From a bacterium UBA6115 (GTDB lineage: Bacteria > Bacillota_A > Clostridia > Christensenellales > Aristaeellaceae), in assembly GCA_002428405.1 (NCBI GenBank), contig DIWD01000041.1, positions 215-16,201 on the forward strand: DNA of 15,987 bases, read 5' to 3'. Below are positions 1 through 7,027 of the stretch, piece after piece. A program made the position numbers and the translations under genes. The notes below the pieces were generated by a model that was not told the origin of the DNA, did not search any database, and was given only the letters and a program-made list of their open reading frames with translations. How positions within the stretch are numbered: the stretch's first letter is position 1; every line of letters starts with the position of its first letter.

Positions 1-246
1 GCGCAACGCTCCCTTCCTCAGGATGGCTTCCAACCCCAAAACGGCACAGAGCAAGCGGCCGCAGGAGCGCCTCATACCCGTCCATATTACTGCACTTTGT
101 TCCTGCGTTCAACTCTCTGAAAGCCTCATACCGGCATTTGCGCGGGACGGAAAACGCTCCGCCGCCAGTGAACCGGGGAACCCCGCGGAAGAACGCTTTT
201 ACGGCTCGCTGCTTTTGCCGGGCCGGCTGGCACAGGCTCAAATCAA
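1..246. other. Left-edge region without a supportable gene
   Basis: I find no convincing gene here. An open frame with an ATG at 23 runs on into the tRNA gene and has no ribosome binding site or recognisable motif, so I treat it as chance. The minus-strand frame I read through this stretch is closed by a stop. The only structure I can point to is the tRNA terminator at its right edge. The stretch lies downstream of the tRNA and may be simple intergenic DNA. Confidence 0.5.
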
Positions 247-275
247 ACGGGGAAGTTTTCAACAAACTTCCCCGT
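240..275 (-). terminator. Intrinsic terminator of the tRNA-Leu gene
   Basis: A perfect 12-bp inverted repeat (ACGGGGAAGTTT at 247-258, its complement at 264-275) encloses a 5-nt loop. Read on the minus strand it begins directly after the encoded CCA of the tRNA and is followed by TTGATTTG, a modest U-rich tail. The perfect stem and its position support termination of the tRNA transcript. The tail is weaker than a classical U-run. Confidence 0.8.
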
Positions 276-363
276 TGGTGCGGGAAACAGGACTTGAACC
301 TGCATGAGCGTATTGCTCACTAGAACCTGAATCTAGCGCGTCTGCCAATTCCGCCATTCCCGC
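276..363 (-). tRNA. tRNA-Leu, anticodon CAG
   Basis: Read on the minus strand this is a class II tRNA of 88 nt including an encoded CCA (276-278). The acceptor stem GCGGGAA pairs with TTCCCGC. The anticodon stem CTAGA/TCTAG holds the loop TTCAGGT, giving anticodon CAG for the CUG codon. A long variable arm (TGAGC/GCTCA) is present, as expected for leucine. The T-arm carries TTCAAGT. It decodes the leucine codon most used by the GC-rich genes of this window. It has its own promoter and terminator. Confidence 0.97.
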
Positions 364-379
364 AAGGTGCAAGAGGGAA

Positions 380-406
380 ATTATCACAACACCGGTGAAT
401 TGTCAA
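380..406 (-). promoter_or_regulatory. Promoter of tRNA-Leu
   Basis: On the minus strand a perfect -35 box TTGACA (401-406) is followed after 15 nt by GATAAT (380-385), which is preceded by a TG in the extended -10 position. The predicted start falls about 10 nt before the mature tRNA 5' end. The spacer is shorter than the usual 17 nt, and the extended -10 would compensate. Between this promoter and the MFS stop at 460 I see no clear terminator, so read-through from the MFS gene is possible. Confidence 0.65.
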
Positions 407-459
407 GCAATGATTGCCGATTCCTTCAAAATGAATGTCAGCGCCGCGTCATTTCGCTC

Positions 460-1728
460 TTAGCGCGTTGAAATAGTATTTGCGTTTGATGCTGACGGAA
501 GGGACGGGGGGAGTACAAGCTTCTTTTCATCCCGCATCTGCAGCCAGGCGCACAGGCCCATCAGGGAGGCCGCGATGATCTGCAGCAGCATGCAGATCAG
601 GTTGAGCATCCGGATGCCGTAAACCTGCACGATCCATCCGGCGCCCAGGTTGTAGATGATCGCGGAGAACGCGCCGCTGGCGGTGACCAGTGTCTGCGCG
701 CGCACCTTTTCGTTGTATTTGACGATGTCGTTGACAAAGAACACCGAGGTCATCCCGTACAGGCCAAAGCAGAAGACGCTGACCGCCATAGCGGCGTAGA
801 TGCCGGGCAGGGTGGTCGAAAAATAGATGAGGGCGAACTTGACCAGGTATGCGGTCACTGAAAAAACCAGGATCGCGCGCGCCCGGAATCTGCGCAGCAG
901 CCAGGGGATCATGAACATGGCGGGCAACTCAACGCCAGCCTGGATGAACATCGCAAGGCCCAAATCAGCCTTGTTTCCCCCATTTGCCTCGATGATCCTG
1001 GTCAGGAACAGGAAGATGTTGCTCTGCCCCGCGCTCATAAAGATGCTGGAAAGCAGAAAAACCTGCAGCACGCGGCTTGAGGAGAGCAGCTGGCGCAGGG
1101 AGGTTCTCTTACCATTCTCCGCGAGGTCCGGGATGGCCTCATCCCCGGTTTCCTCATCGGGCCTGGGCATGAGGAACATCATGATGATCGCGGAAACAAT
1201 GAAAATCAGGCAGATGGGCATGAGAATGGTGGGGGAATAGTTTTCCAGCAGCTGCCCGATCAAAAAGGCGGTGAGCGCGTAGGCGATGGAGCTGATCCCG
1301 CGCGGCCAGCCGAAATTGATCGGGATGCCCGCGTTGATGAACTGGATGACCTGCGCGTTGAACAGTCCGGGCAGGCTGTTGGTCAGGCCGCCGGCGAAGC
1401 TGAAGACAGCCATCATCATCACCAGCGGCATCGGCAGCAGAGCCAGCACAGCTACCAGACCAAGAATCAGGAAATAGATGACGGAAATGATGCGCTTGAG
1501 GGGGACATGCATGTTTGTGTCGGAATAGGTGGAGACGAAAAGCTGAAACACAATCGTGATCAGGGATATAATGGAGGCGGTCAGGCCGATCTGCGAGTCT
1601 GAAAACCCATAATGCGTCAGATAGACTGCCATAAAACCGGAGAACGCGCAGATGGACATCCAGAAAGATGAGTGCACACCGGCAAAGCCAAGCTCAATCC
1701 TGAACTGATGCGGTGAAGAGCTGCGCAT
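460..1728 (-). CDS. MFS transporter, LacY/nucleoside-symporter-like (MFS_1_like) type
   Basis: A 422-residue integral membrane protein with about twelve hydrophobic segments in two halves. The halves are joined by a charged cytoplasmic loop near residues 187-212 (PRPDEETGDE and following). The first half has the pattern GF-SDSQIGL-ASI in TM2 and a WPRGISSIAYAL segment like the R-x-WGS signature of sugar/nucleoside proton symporters. It probably moves a small sugar or nucleoside by proton symport, but the substrate cannot be read from sequence. The ATG at 1728 is chosen because GGGAGG lies 5 nt upstream; an in-frame TTG at 1740 would sit inside that ribosome binding site. Length is normal for the family. 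The C-terminus is a short polar tail. The gene is divergent from the pnt operon and has its own promoter. Confidence 0.85.
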   Translation of the reverse strand: MRSSSPHQFRIELGFAGVHSSFWMSICAFSGFMAVYLTHYGFSDSQIGLTASIISLITIVFQLFVSTYSDTNMHVPLKRIISVIYFLILGLVAVLALLPMPLVMMMAVFSFAGGLTNSLPGLFNAQVIQFINAGIPINFGWPRGISSIAYALTAFLIGQLLENYSPTILMPICLIFIVSAIIMMFLMPRPDEETGDEAIPDLAENGKRTSLRQLLSSSRVLQVFLLSSIFMSAGQSNIFLFLTRIIEANGGNKADLGLAMFIQAGVELPAMFMIPWLLRRFRARAILVFSVTAYLVKFALIYFSTTLPGIYAAMAVSVFCFGLYGMTSVFFVNDIVKYNEKVRAQTLVTASGAFSAIIYNLGAGWIVQVYGIRMLNLICMLLQIIAASLMGLCAWLQMRDEKKLVLPPSLPSASNANTISTR

Positions 1729-1762
1729 GTTACCTCCCAATCCCTGTTAAGGAGCCTGTCAC

Positions 1763-1790
1763 ATCATACGATATCAGGCAGTAAAGTCAA
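1763..1790 (-). promoter_or_regulatory. Promoter of the MFS gene
   Basis: On the minus strand TTGACT (1785-1790) and TATGAT (1763-1768) are separated by 16 nt, each matching five of six consensus positions. The predicted start near 1757 leaves a leader of about 30 nt that contains the GGGAGG site. This supports an independent transcription unit for the MFS gene. Confidence 0.65.
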
Positions 1791-1831
1791 TAAGCGGAAT
1801 GAATATTCGTCCGACGGTCTTTTTTATTCAT

Positions 1832-1859
1832 GATTGTATTTTTACTGTACGGATTGTAT
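1832..1859 (+). repeat. Direct repeat GATTGTAT across the pntAA promoter
   Basis: GATTGTAT occurs at 1832-1839 and again at 1852-1859, exactly 20 bp apart start to start, which is about two helical turns. The first copy contains the -35 hexamer and the second runs into the -10 hexamer. This geometry would suit a dimeric regulator binding one face of the promoter, but it could be chance in an AT-rich promoter. Confidence 0.45.
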
Positions 1860-1862
1860 AAT
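1834..1862 (+). promoter_or_regulatory. Promoter of the pntAA-pntAB-pntB operon
   Basis: A perfect -10 TATAAT (1857-1862) lies 17 nt downstream of TTGTAT (1834-1839, three of six consensus positions). The predicted start is near 1869, so an in-frame GTG at 1870 would be at the very first transcript bases. That supports the ATG at 1897 as the true start. The weak -35 suggests a regulated or activator-dependent promoter. Confidence 0.65.
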
Positions 1863-1896
1863 CTGACCAGTGAAAGAATATGGGGGGGATATCAAT

Positions 1897-3054
1897 ATGA
1901 AAATCGGCATTCCCAAGGAAATCATGCATGATGAAAACCGCGTCGCGGCAACGCCGGAGACCTGCGCGAAATATATTGCCCAGGGGCATTCCGTCGCGGT
2001 GGAAGCCGGTGCGGGCGAAGGCGCCTTTTTTCATGACGAGCAGTATGCGTCTTCCGGCGCCATCATCCTGCCGGATGCCAAGGCTGTTTATGACAGGTCG
2101 GAATTGATCCTGAAAGTCAAGGAACCGCAGTTCAACGCCAAAGCCGGCCTGCATGAAGTGGACATGATGCGCCCCGGCCAGGTTCTGATCACCTTTATCC
2201 ATCCGGCGGCGCCATCCAACCATAACATGGTCAGGCAGTTGGCATCCCGCGGCATCACCTCGCTTACGCTGGACGGCGTCCCCCGCATTTCCAGGGCGCA
2301 GAACATGGACGCGCTCACCAGCATGTCCACCTGCGCGGGCTACAAGGGCATCCTGATGGGCTGCAACCTTCTGCCCCGCTTTGCGCCGCAGATTTTTTCC
2401 GCGGTTGGGATGATCAAGCCGATCAACGCCCTTATTGTCGGCGCGGGAGTAGGAGGCCTGCAGGCGCTGGCGACAGCAAAGCGGCTTGGCGCGCGCGTTT
2501 TCGCTGCCGATATCCGCCCCGCCGCACGGGAGCAGGCACAAAGCCTGGGCGCTCAGGTCATTGACCTGAAGGTGCCGGAAGTTTCGGCGGTAGGCGAGGG
2601 CGGCTATGCCAGGTCCCTCAGCCGTGAACTGATTGAAATCGAACGGACGGTGCTGGCGGGACGCCTGCCGGAGATGGACCTGGTCTTCCTCTCGGCGCTG
2701 GTGCCCGGAAAACAGGCGCCCGTGCTGATCACGGAAGAAATGGTGAAAACCATGAAACCAGGCTCGGTGATTGTAGACATCTCCATTGATCAGGGCGGCA
2801 ACTGCGCCTTGACCCCTCCGGGTGAGATTGCTCTGAAGCACAATGTCCATCTGGTTGGCATCAAAAACATCCCGGGGCTTTTGCCGGAAAGCTCCACGAG
2901 CATGTTTGCCATGAACATGTACAACCTGATCAGCTATCTCGTAAAGGACGGGAACATGATGCTAAACCGCGAGGATGAGATCGTCCGCGGCATCCTCACC
3001 ACTTTGGGCGGCGAAGTGGTCCACCAGGGAGCCAGGGAGGCCATGGGCATATGA
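1897..3054 (+). CDS. pntAA: NAD(P) transhydrogenase subunit alpha part 1 (domain I, NAD(H)-binding)
   Basis: A 385-residue soluble dI subunit that binds NAD(H) and exchanges hydride with the NADP(H) domain of PntB in the proton-translocating transhydrogenase. It opens with MKIGIPKE, typical of the AlaDH/PNT family. The RQD loop is present (VPRISRAQNMDAL; R130, Q135, D138). The nucleotide-binding fold has GAGVGGL at 182-188 and an acidic residue after the second strand (AADIRP), consistent with NAD(H). Length matches the Rhodospirillum dI protein. Near residues 294-302 it reads DISIDQGGN, closer to alanine dehydrogenase (D-x-A-I-D-Q-G-G) than to the usual PNT LAVEAGGN. The pnt neighbours and RQD loop argue against a free alanine dehydrogenase. 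The start has a GGGGGGAT ribosome binding site. The stop overlaps the next ATG. Confidence 0.93.
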   Translation: MKIGIPKEIMHDENRVAATPETCAKYIAQGHSVAVEAGAGEGAFFHDEQYASSGAIILPDAKAVYDRSELILKVKEPQFNAKAGLHEVDMMRPGQVLITFIHPAAPSNHNMVRQLASRGITSLTLDGVPRISRAQNMDALTSMSTCAGYKGILMGCNLLPRFAPQIFSAVGMIKPINALIVGAGVGGLQALATAKRLGARVFAADIRPAAREQAQSLGAQVIDLKVPEVSAVGEGGYARSLSRELIEIERTVLAGRLPEMDLVFLSALVPGKQAPVLITEEMVKTMKPGSVIVDISIDQGGNCALTPPGEIALKHNVHLVGIKNIPGLLPESSTSMFAMNMYNLISYLVKDGNMMLNREDEIVRGILTTLGGEVVHQGAREAMGI

Positions 3055-3353
3055 GCCGGGAAGTCATTCTTGTACTGGTCTTTATCGCGGCGACCCTTCT
3101 GGGCTATAAGCTCATCAGCGCCGTTCCAAGCTTGCTGCATACCCCGCTGATGAGCGGGATGAACGCGCTGTCTGGCGTCACCCTGCTGGGCATGCTGGCG
3201 GTTACCGGCATGTCTGAAAGCACGCTGGGCAAACTGCTGGGCATGCTGGGCATCATCGCGGCGGTCATCAACGTCGTCTCCGGCTTTGGCGTGACAGACA
3301 GGATGCTGCGCATGTTCAAAGGCGGCAGGGACAAGGAGGGGGAAGGGAAATGA
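3051..3353 (+). CDS. pntAB: NAD(P) transhydrogenase subunit alpha part 2 (membrane)
   Basis: A 100-residue membrane protein that supplies part of domain II, the proton channel. It has an N-terminal hydrophobic helix (residues 5-23), the conserved HTPLMSGMNALSG stretch after it, two further hydrophobic segments, and a charged C-terminal tail ending in KEGEGK. Length and motif fit the small PntAB subunit of organisms with a split alpha chain. It overlaps pntAA and pntB by ATGA at each end, which indicates translational coupling and assembly in equal amounts. Confidence 0.93.
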   Translation: MSREVILVLVFIAATLLGYKLISAVPSLLHTPLMSGMNALSGVTLLGMLAVTGMSESTLGKLLGMLGIIAAVINVVSGFGVTDRMLRMFKGGRDKEGEGK

Positions 3354-4762
3354 GCGATCTTCTCTATTATATCCTCTGTTCCCTGTTAAGCCTGGGCGTG
3401 CTCAGCGGTATCCGGCTCATGAGCAAGGTCGAGACCGCCGCGCGCGGCAATCAGCTCAGCGCATTGTGCATGCTGGCCGCCATCGTGATCACCATGGTGC
3501 GCACGGACCTTGCCGGCAGCCTGGTCTATATCATCCTGGGACTCCTGTCCGGCACCTTCCTGAGCATTCTGCTCACCATCAGGGTCAAAATGATTCAGAT
3601 GCCCCAGATGGTGGGTCTGCTCAACGGCCTGGGCGGCCTTGCCTCTGCGCTGTCAGCCGTCCTGGTCATTGCCTCGGGACAAGGCCAGAACACCTTTGAA
3701 CTGGCAGCATCAGGCCTTGCCCTGGCTGTCGGCGCGGCGACCTTTTCCGGCTCCATGGTCGCCGCCGCCAAACTGCACAACCTCATGCCCCAGCGATCCG
3801 CGCTGCTGCGCGGGCACCGCCTTCTGACTGCCGCCGCGGCCCTGATATCCCTTGCGCTGGTCACGGCGCTGCCGCTTGTTCAGCAAGGCCGGCTCGGCCT
3901 TGGAATCATCCTGGCTGTCTTTGCCCTGGGTTTCGGGTACCTGTTCGCCCTCAGGGTAGGCGGCGCGGACATGCCCATTACCATCAGTCTGCTGAACTCA
4001 ACCTCCGGCGTGGCAGCCGCCATTTCCGGCATGGCGCTGGGGGACGTCCTGCTGGTGGCGGTCGGGGGCATTGTAGGGGCCTCGGGCATGCTGTTGACCC
4101 AAATCATGTGCCGCTCAATGAACCGGAAACTGTCCAGCGTCCTGTTTGGCGGCGCTCCAAAGCCGGCTTTGGAGAAAGAGTCCTTGGAAAACGCAGTTGA
4201 CGGACAGGCATTGAGAAAAGATACGGAAGACAAGCCGGCGCCGGCAGGCGCAAGCCTTGAAAATGCCGGAAAATGGTTGGAAGAGGCAAGGACTGTCGTA
4301 ATCATCCCCGGCTATGGTATGGCGCTCTCGCAGGCGCAGGAAAAGGTCAAACTCTTAAGCGACAGGTTCGCAGCCAAGGGAAAACAGGTCCGCTTTGCCA
4401 TCCATCCGGTGGCGGGCCGCATGCCCGGGCACATGAACGTGCTGCTGGCGGAGGTGGATGTGCCGTATGAACTGCTTTTTGAAATGGATGACATCAACCC
4501 GGATTTTCCAGATACTGACCTGGCCATTGTGATCGGCGCGAACGATGTCATCAACCCGGCTGCCAACACGGCGCAGGGCACCCCCATCTACGGCATGCCC
4601 ATTCTGGACGCCGGCAAAGCCAGGCACCTGATCATCTGCAATTATGATGACAGGCCGGGCTATGCAGGCGTTCCCAATCCGCTCTACCAGCCCCGGCCTG
4701 AGGTGCTTGTGCTGCTTGGCGACGCGAAAGAGAGCCTGGACAAGCTGCTGGCCATGTTATAA
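3350..4762 (+). CDS. pntB: NAD(P) transhydrogenase subunit beta, with altered 2'-phosphate loop
   Basis: A 470-residue subunit with a membrane domain of about nine helices (residues 1-265), a polar linker rich in Glu, Lys and Ala (about 268-305), and a C-terminal domain III. Domain III keeps PGYGMALSQAQ, HPVAGRMPGHMNVLLAE, GANDVINPAA, PIYGMPILD and GYAG-NPLY, so the fold and most NADP(H) contacts are intact. The loop that in known enzymes reads KRSM before GYAG, whose Lys, Arg and Ser contact the 2'-phosphate of NADP(H), reads N431-Y432-D433-D434 here. Two acidic residues and no Lys make tight 2'-phosphate binding doubtful. By family the enzyme couples hydride transfer between NAD(H) and NADP(H) to proton movement; whether this one still prefers NADP(H) is open. 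It is the last gene of the operon, followed by a bidirectional terminator. Confidence 0.93.
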   Translation: MSDLLYYILCSLLSLGVLSGIRLMSKVETAARGNQLSALCMLAAIVITMVRTDLAGSLVYIILGLLSGTFLSILLTIRVKMIQMPQMVGLLNGLGGLASALSAVLVIASGQGQNTFELAASGLALAVGAATFSGSMVAAAKLHNLMPQRSALLRGHRLLTAAAALISLALVTALPLVQQGRLGLGIILAVFALGFGYLFALRVGGADMPITISLLNSTSGVAAAISGMALGDVLLVAVGGIVGASGMLLTQIMCRSMNRKLSSVLFGGAPKPALEKESLENAVDGQALRKDTEDKPAPAGASLENAGKWLEEARTVVIIPGYGMALSQAQEKVKLLSDRFAAKGKQVRFAIHPVAGRMPGHMNVLLAEVDVPYELLFEMDDINPDFPDTDLAIVIGANDVINPAANTAQGTPIYGMPILDAGKARHLIICNYDDRPGYAGVPNPLYQPRPEVLVLLGDAKESLDKLLAML

Positions 4763-4844
4763 ACGCAGAAGATGCTGTAAAAGCAACGCATACTGTCTTG
4801 CCAAAATCCTGTTTCCGCATATTGGTAAAAAAACTCCCGGCAAT

Positions 4845-4872
4845 GAAAAACCACCCTGAAGGGTGGTTTTTC
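4845..4872. terminator. Bidirectional terminator between pntB and the convergent gene
   Basis: A perfect 12-bp inverted repeat, GAAAAACCACCC (4845-4856) and its complement (4861-4872), with a TGAA loop. The stem ends in five A/T pairs, so it gives a GC hairpin plus U-run when read from either side. It sits between the pntB stop at 4762 and the convergent stop at 4885, and serves both genes. Confidence 0.92.
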
Positions 4873-4884
4873 AGCGTGTGGCAT

Positions 4885-6843
4885 TTATGATGATTGTTTT
4901 GATTCCCCGGTGTCGTCTGACTTGCGGCGCTCCAGTCTGCGGCCGCGGCGTTCATTGGCCGATCCTTCCTCATCCATGGCTTTTTCCGGAGCGTCCTCTG
5001 AAGATTTATCATCCTCTTCACGGGTCAGGCGGAAAGCGCCTTCCCCGTCAGCTGCCTGCGGCACATTCGCGTCCGCTGGCTTTTCAGCAGGGATGGCAGG
5101 CTTGAGGTACTTCTCATGAGGAAGTTCAACCGCAGCTTTGACTGCTGCCGCCTCCTCTGTTTTTTGATCTTCCGTCTCTTTCAGGGATAGCTTTGTTTCG
5201 TCCGACGGGGTTGTGTAGTCCCTGGTGCCGCTGATTTCAAAAGTGTCATAGGCCGCGTCGCTTTTTGCCCTTGCCTTGGCGCGTAAAACTGCTGAGACAA
5301 CCAGCAGGATAAGCGACAGCGCGAACAGCGCCCCCAGAGCCAGTGTCAGGATAAACAGCGCGCTTCGTGCCTGCCCGCCTTCAGGGGCATAGTCTGCAGG
5401 GATGGGGGAATAGGTGACCACCGGCGCGATGGTTTGGATGATCCTGCGGGTGGGCGCAGGCGTGGGCGCGGCGTAACTGATGTTCAGGGGATTGGAGCTA
5501 AACTCAACCGTGTTGTTTTGAACGTCAGTCGCCACAGCGGTAAACTGGTATTTGCCCGCCTGGGACAGGCGGAAATCGCGGGAGACCACCATGCTCTGCC
5601 CCGGGGCCAGCTCATTGATGGTGTAGATTTCTTTTGCCGCATGCCTGATGACGATATTCTTGGCGGCAGTGTTGCTGTCGTTTGTGACCGTCAGGTTAAA
5701 ACTGATGTCTCCGGGCAGGGAGGAAATTGATTCTTTGTCAGCAGTGAGGGTCAGGTTCAGCCGCAGCATCTGCCCTTCGGTATAGGCGGACACCCTCAGC
5801 TCAGGCACCTTCTCTTCCTGTGTGGTACCTGTGTTGTCTTCCAGTTTCAGCGTGAAGGCATAGGTGGTCGTTTCATTCAGGGTGATTTCCTTTTTCAGTT
5901 CCCTGGTTTGCCCCGCGCTGATCTGGACGTTGGTGAACAGTTCGCCAAGTTTCGGGTCACTGACGGTGATGTTGGAATAGTTAATGTTGCCGGCGTTCTT
6001 GATTTCAAGGGTCAAGGTGACCGTCTCGCCGATGCTGACCTGGGTCTTGTCCGCGCTGAGCGTATAGGTAAGGGCTGGCCTGGCCAATGGGACCTGAACG
6101 GGCTCAACGATCAGCTGCAGGTTTTTCCGGTCGCCTTCCTTGCGGTAGGTTACCAGGGCGGAACTTGTCAGATCCGCCGTCACATTCGTTTTTGTGAAGG
6201 TCACCTTTTGGCTTGCGCCGGGCTCAAGATCTGCGACAGTCTGGGTCCGTGTCGAAACCAGCCGGTTCTCTTTCACCTGGATATTGGTGAGCTTGACGTT
6301 GCCCTGGTTGATCAATTCATAAAGGACTGAAACCTCTTTGCCTCGCCGCACCACTTCAGGGGTAATGGTCCGGTTGATTTTCAGCTCTACTTTTTCTCCC
6401 GTAAAAACGAGAGCGGCTGAGGCCGGAAGGGTCAGCTCAATCAAGGCGCCGGCGGCGTCCTGGGTATTGTAGCGCAGGGAATAAACCAGCTTGCCCTCAT
6501 CCAGATGGGATTGCTTGACTGCGTACTGCCCCTGCCAGAGATAGCTTTCCCCGGACTCAAGCTTCAGTAGGGTGCCGCCGTCACCAAATGAGGTTACCGG
6601 TTTCCCGTCCGGATCATACAAGGCCATCGGGGTATTGATATCCGCGCTGCCCGCGTTTGCCACCCTGGCGGAAACGGTGACCGTTCCCGGGGCGGTCAGG
6701 CTGGATGGTTCCGCACTCAGGGCAAAGGTCAATCCTTCCATCACCGGCTGTGCTTTTACGCAAGGGGATTGAACCAGCATGGAAAACACTATAAGGAATA
6801 TCAGAAAAAAGCGGTTCCGCTGGCTGTTCAGGGCAAACTTCAC
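4885..6843 (-). CDS. Type I membrane protein with tandem Ig/CARDB-like domains and acidic cytoplasmic tail
   Basis: I do not recognise a named family. The 652-residue product starts with a signal peptide (basic NSQRNR, hydrophobic core 12-24, likely cleavage after VKA at 29-31). Four beta-rich modules of about 100 residues follow (roughly 37-148, 150-251, 253-352, 354-456). Modules 2-4 especially share a pattern of a V/L-x-L strand, an NxGN-like turn, and L-x-PGxS before the last strands, as in CARDB/DUF11 adhesive domains. A Pro/Thr linker (457-492) leads to one TM helix (about 495-520) and a 130-residue cytoplasmic tail rich in Glu, Asp and Lys, ending in a basic RRGRRLERR patch. The topology suggests a cell-surface scaffold or adhesin linked to an internal partner. 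The GTG start at 6843 is chosen because AGGAGG lies 7 nt upstream and because the upstream ATGs overlap the promoter's -10 box. It diverges from a class A PBP gene, so a role in wall assembly is possible but inferred. Confidence 0.8.
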   Translation of the reverse strand: MKFALNSQRNRFFLIFLIVFSMLVQSPCVKAQPVMEGLTFALSAEPSSLTAPGTVTVSARVANAGSADINTPMALYDPDGKPVTSFGDGGTLLKLESGESYLWQGQYAVKQSHLDEGKLVYSLRYNTQDAAGALIELTLPASAALVFTGEKVELKINRTITPEVVRRGKEVSVLYELINQGNVKLTNIQVKENRLVSTRTQTVADLEPGASQKVTFTKTNVTADLTSSALVTYRKEGDRKNLQLIVEPVQVPLARPALTYTLSADKTQVSIGETVTLTLEIKNAGNINYSNITVSDPKLGELFTNVQISAGQTRELKKEITLNETTTYAFTLKLEDNTGTTQEEKVPELRVSAYTEGQMLRLNLTLTADKESISSLPGDISFNLTVTNDSNTAAKNIVIRHAAKEIYTINELAPGQSMVVSRDFRLSQAGKYQFTAVATDVQNNTVEFSSNPLNISYAAPTPAPTRRIIQTIAPVVTYSPIPADYAPEGGQARSALFILTLALGALFALSLILLVVSAVLRAKARAKSDAAYDTFEISGTRDYTTPSDETKLSLKETEDQKTEEAAAVKAAVELPHEKYLKPAIPAEKPADANVPQAADGEGAFRLTREEDDKSSEDAPEKAMDEEGSANERRGRRLERRKSDDTGESKQSS

Positions 6844-6860
6844 GCCCGTCCCTCCTTCCG

Positions 6861-6875
6861 GCGCGCAAGGCGCGC
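6861..6875 (-). other. GC hairpin just upstream of the ribosome binding site
   Basis: GCGCGC (6861-6866) and GCGCGC (6870-6875) can pair around a 3-nt loop in the minus-strand leader. The stem ends four bases before the AGGAGG at 6851-6856. It may influence ribosome access or leader stability. The element is short and its sequence is simple, so function is uncertain. Confidence 0.4.
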
Positions 6876-6901
6876 TTTGGCTGGAATCAGTTGTTTGCAT
6901 C

Positions 6902-6930
6902 ATTCTACTCCTGAGTGTATAAAGTGTCAA
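6902..6930 (-). promoter_or_regulatory. Strong sigma-A type promoter of the Ig-like membrane protein gene
   Basis: On the minus strand a perfect TTGACA (6925-6930) is followed after exactly 17 nt by TAGAAT (6902-6907, five of six). The start site would be near 6895. This places the ATG codons at 6903 and 6900 in or just after the -10 box, outside the transcript, which settles the GTG at 6843 as the start. The leader is about 50 nt. Confidence 0.8.
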
Positions 6931-6994
6931 GCGGCGCAAGGCTTGCCGGCGTTTTTAGACATGCGGAAGCGTTGCCCGGCGCCGGAAGGGAGTC

Positions 6995-7023
6995 TTTAAA
7001 GCCCCTGCCGGCTGTGTTATAAT
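6995..7023 (+). promoter_or_regulatory. Promoter of the class A PBP gene
   Basis: A perfect TATAAT (7018-7023) lies 17 nt downstream of TTTAAA (6995-7000, four of six). The predicted start is at about 7029-7031, only a few bases before the ATG at 7034. If correct, the ATG is practically leaderless. Confidence 0.65.
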
Positions 7024-7027
7024 CATT

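Noticed and set aside
23..307. A 94-codon open frame on the plus strand, ending within the tRNA gene
   Set aside because: It overlaps the tRNA and its terminator on the opposite strand, has no ribosome binding site and no recognisable domain. The terminal residues are simply the translated complement of the tRNA.
1729..1740. TTG start four codons upstream for the MFS transporter
   Set aside because: The TTG lies within the GGGAGG ribosome binding site that serves the ATG at 1728.
1828..2850. A 340-codon open frame antisense to pntAA
   Set aside because: It lies opposite a clearly conserved gene, is rich in His, Arg and Gln as expected from a complement frame of GC-rich codons, and has no ribosome binding site or domain.
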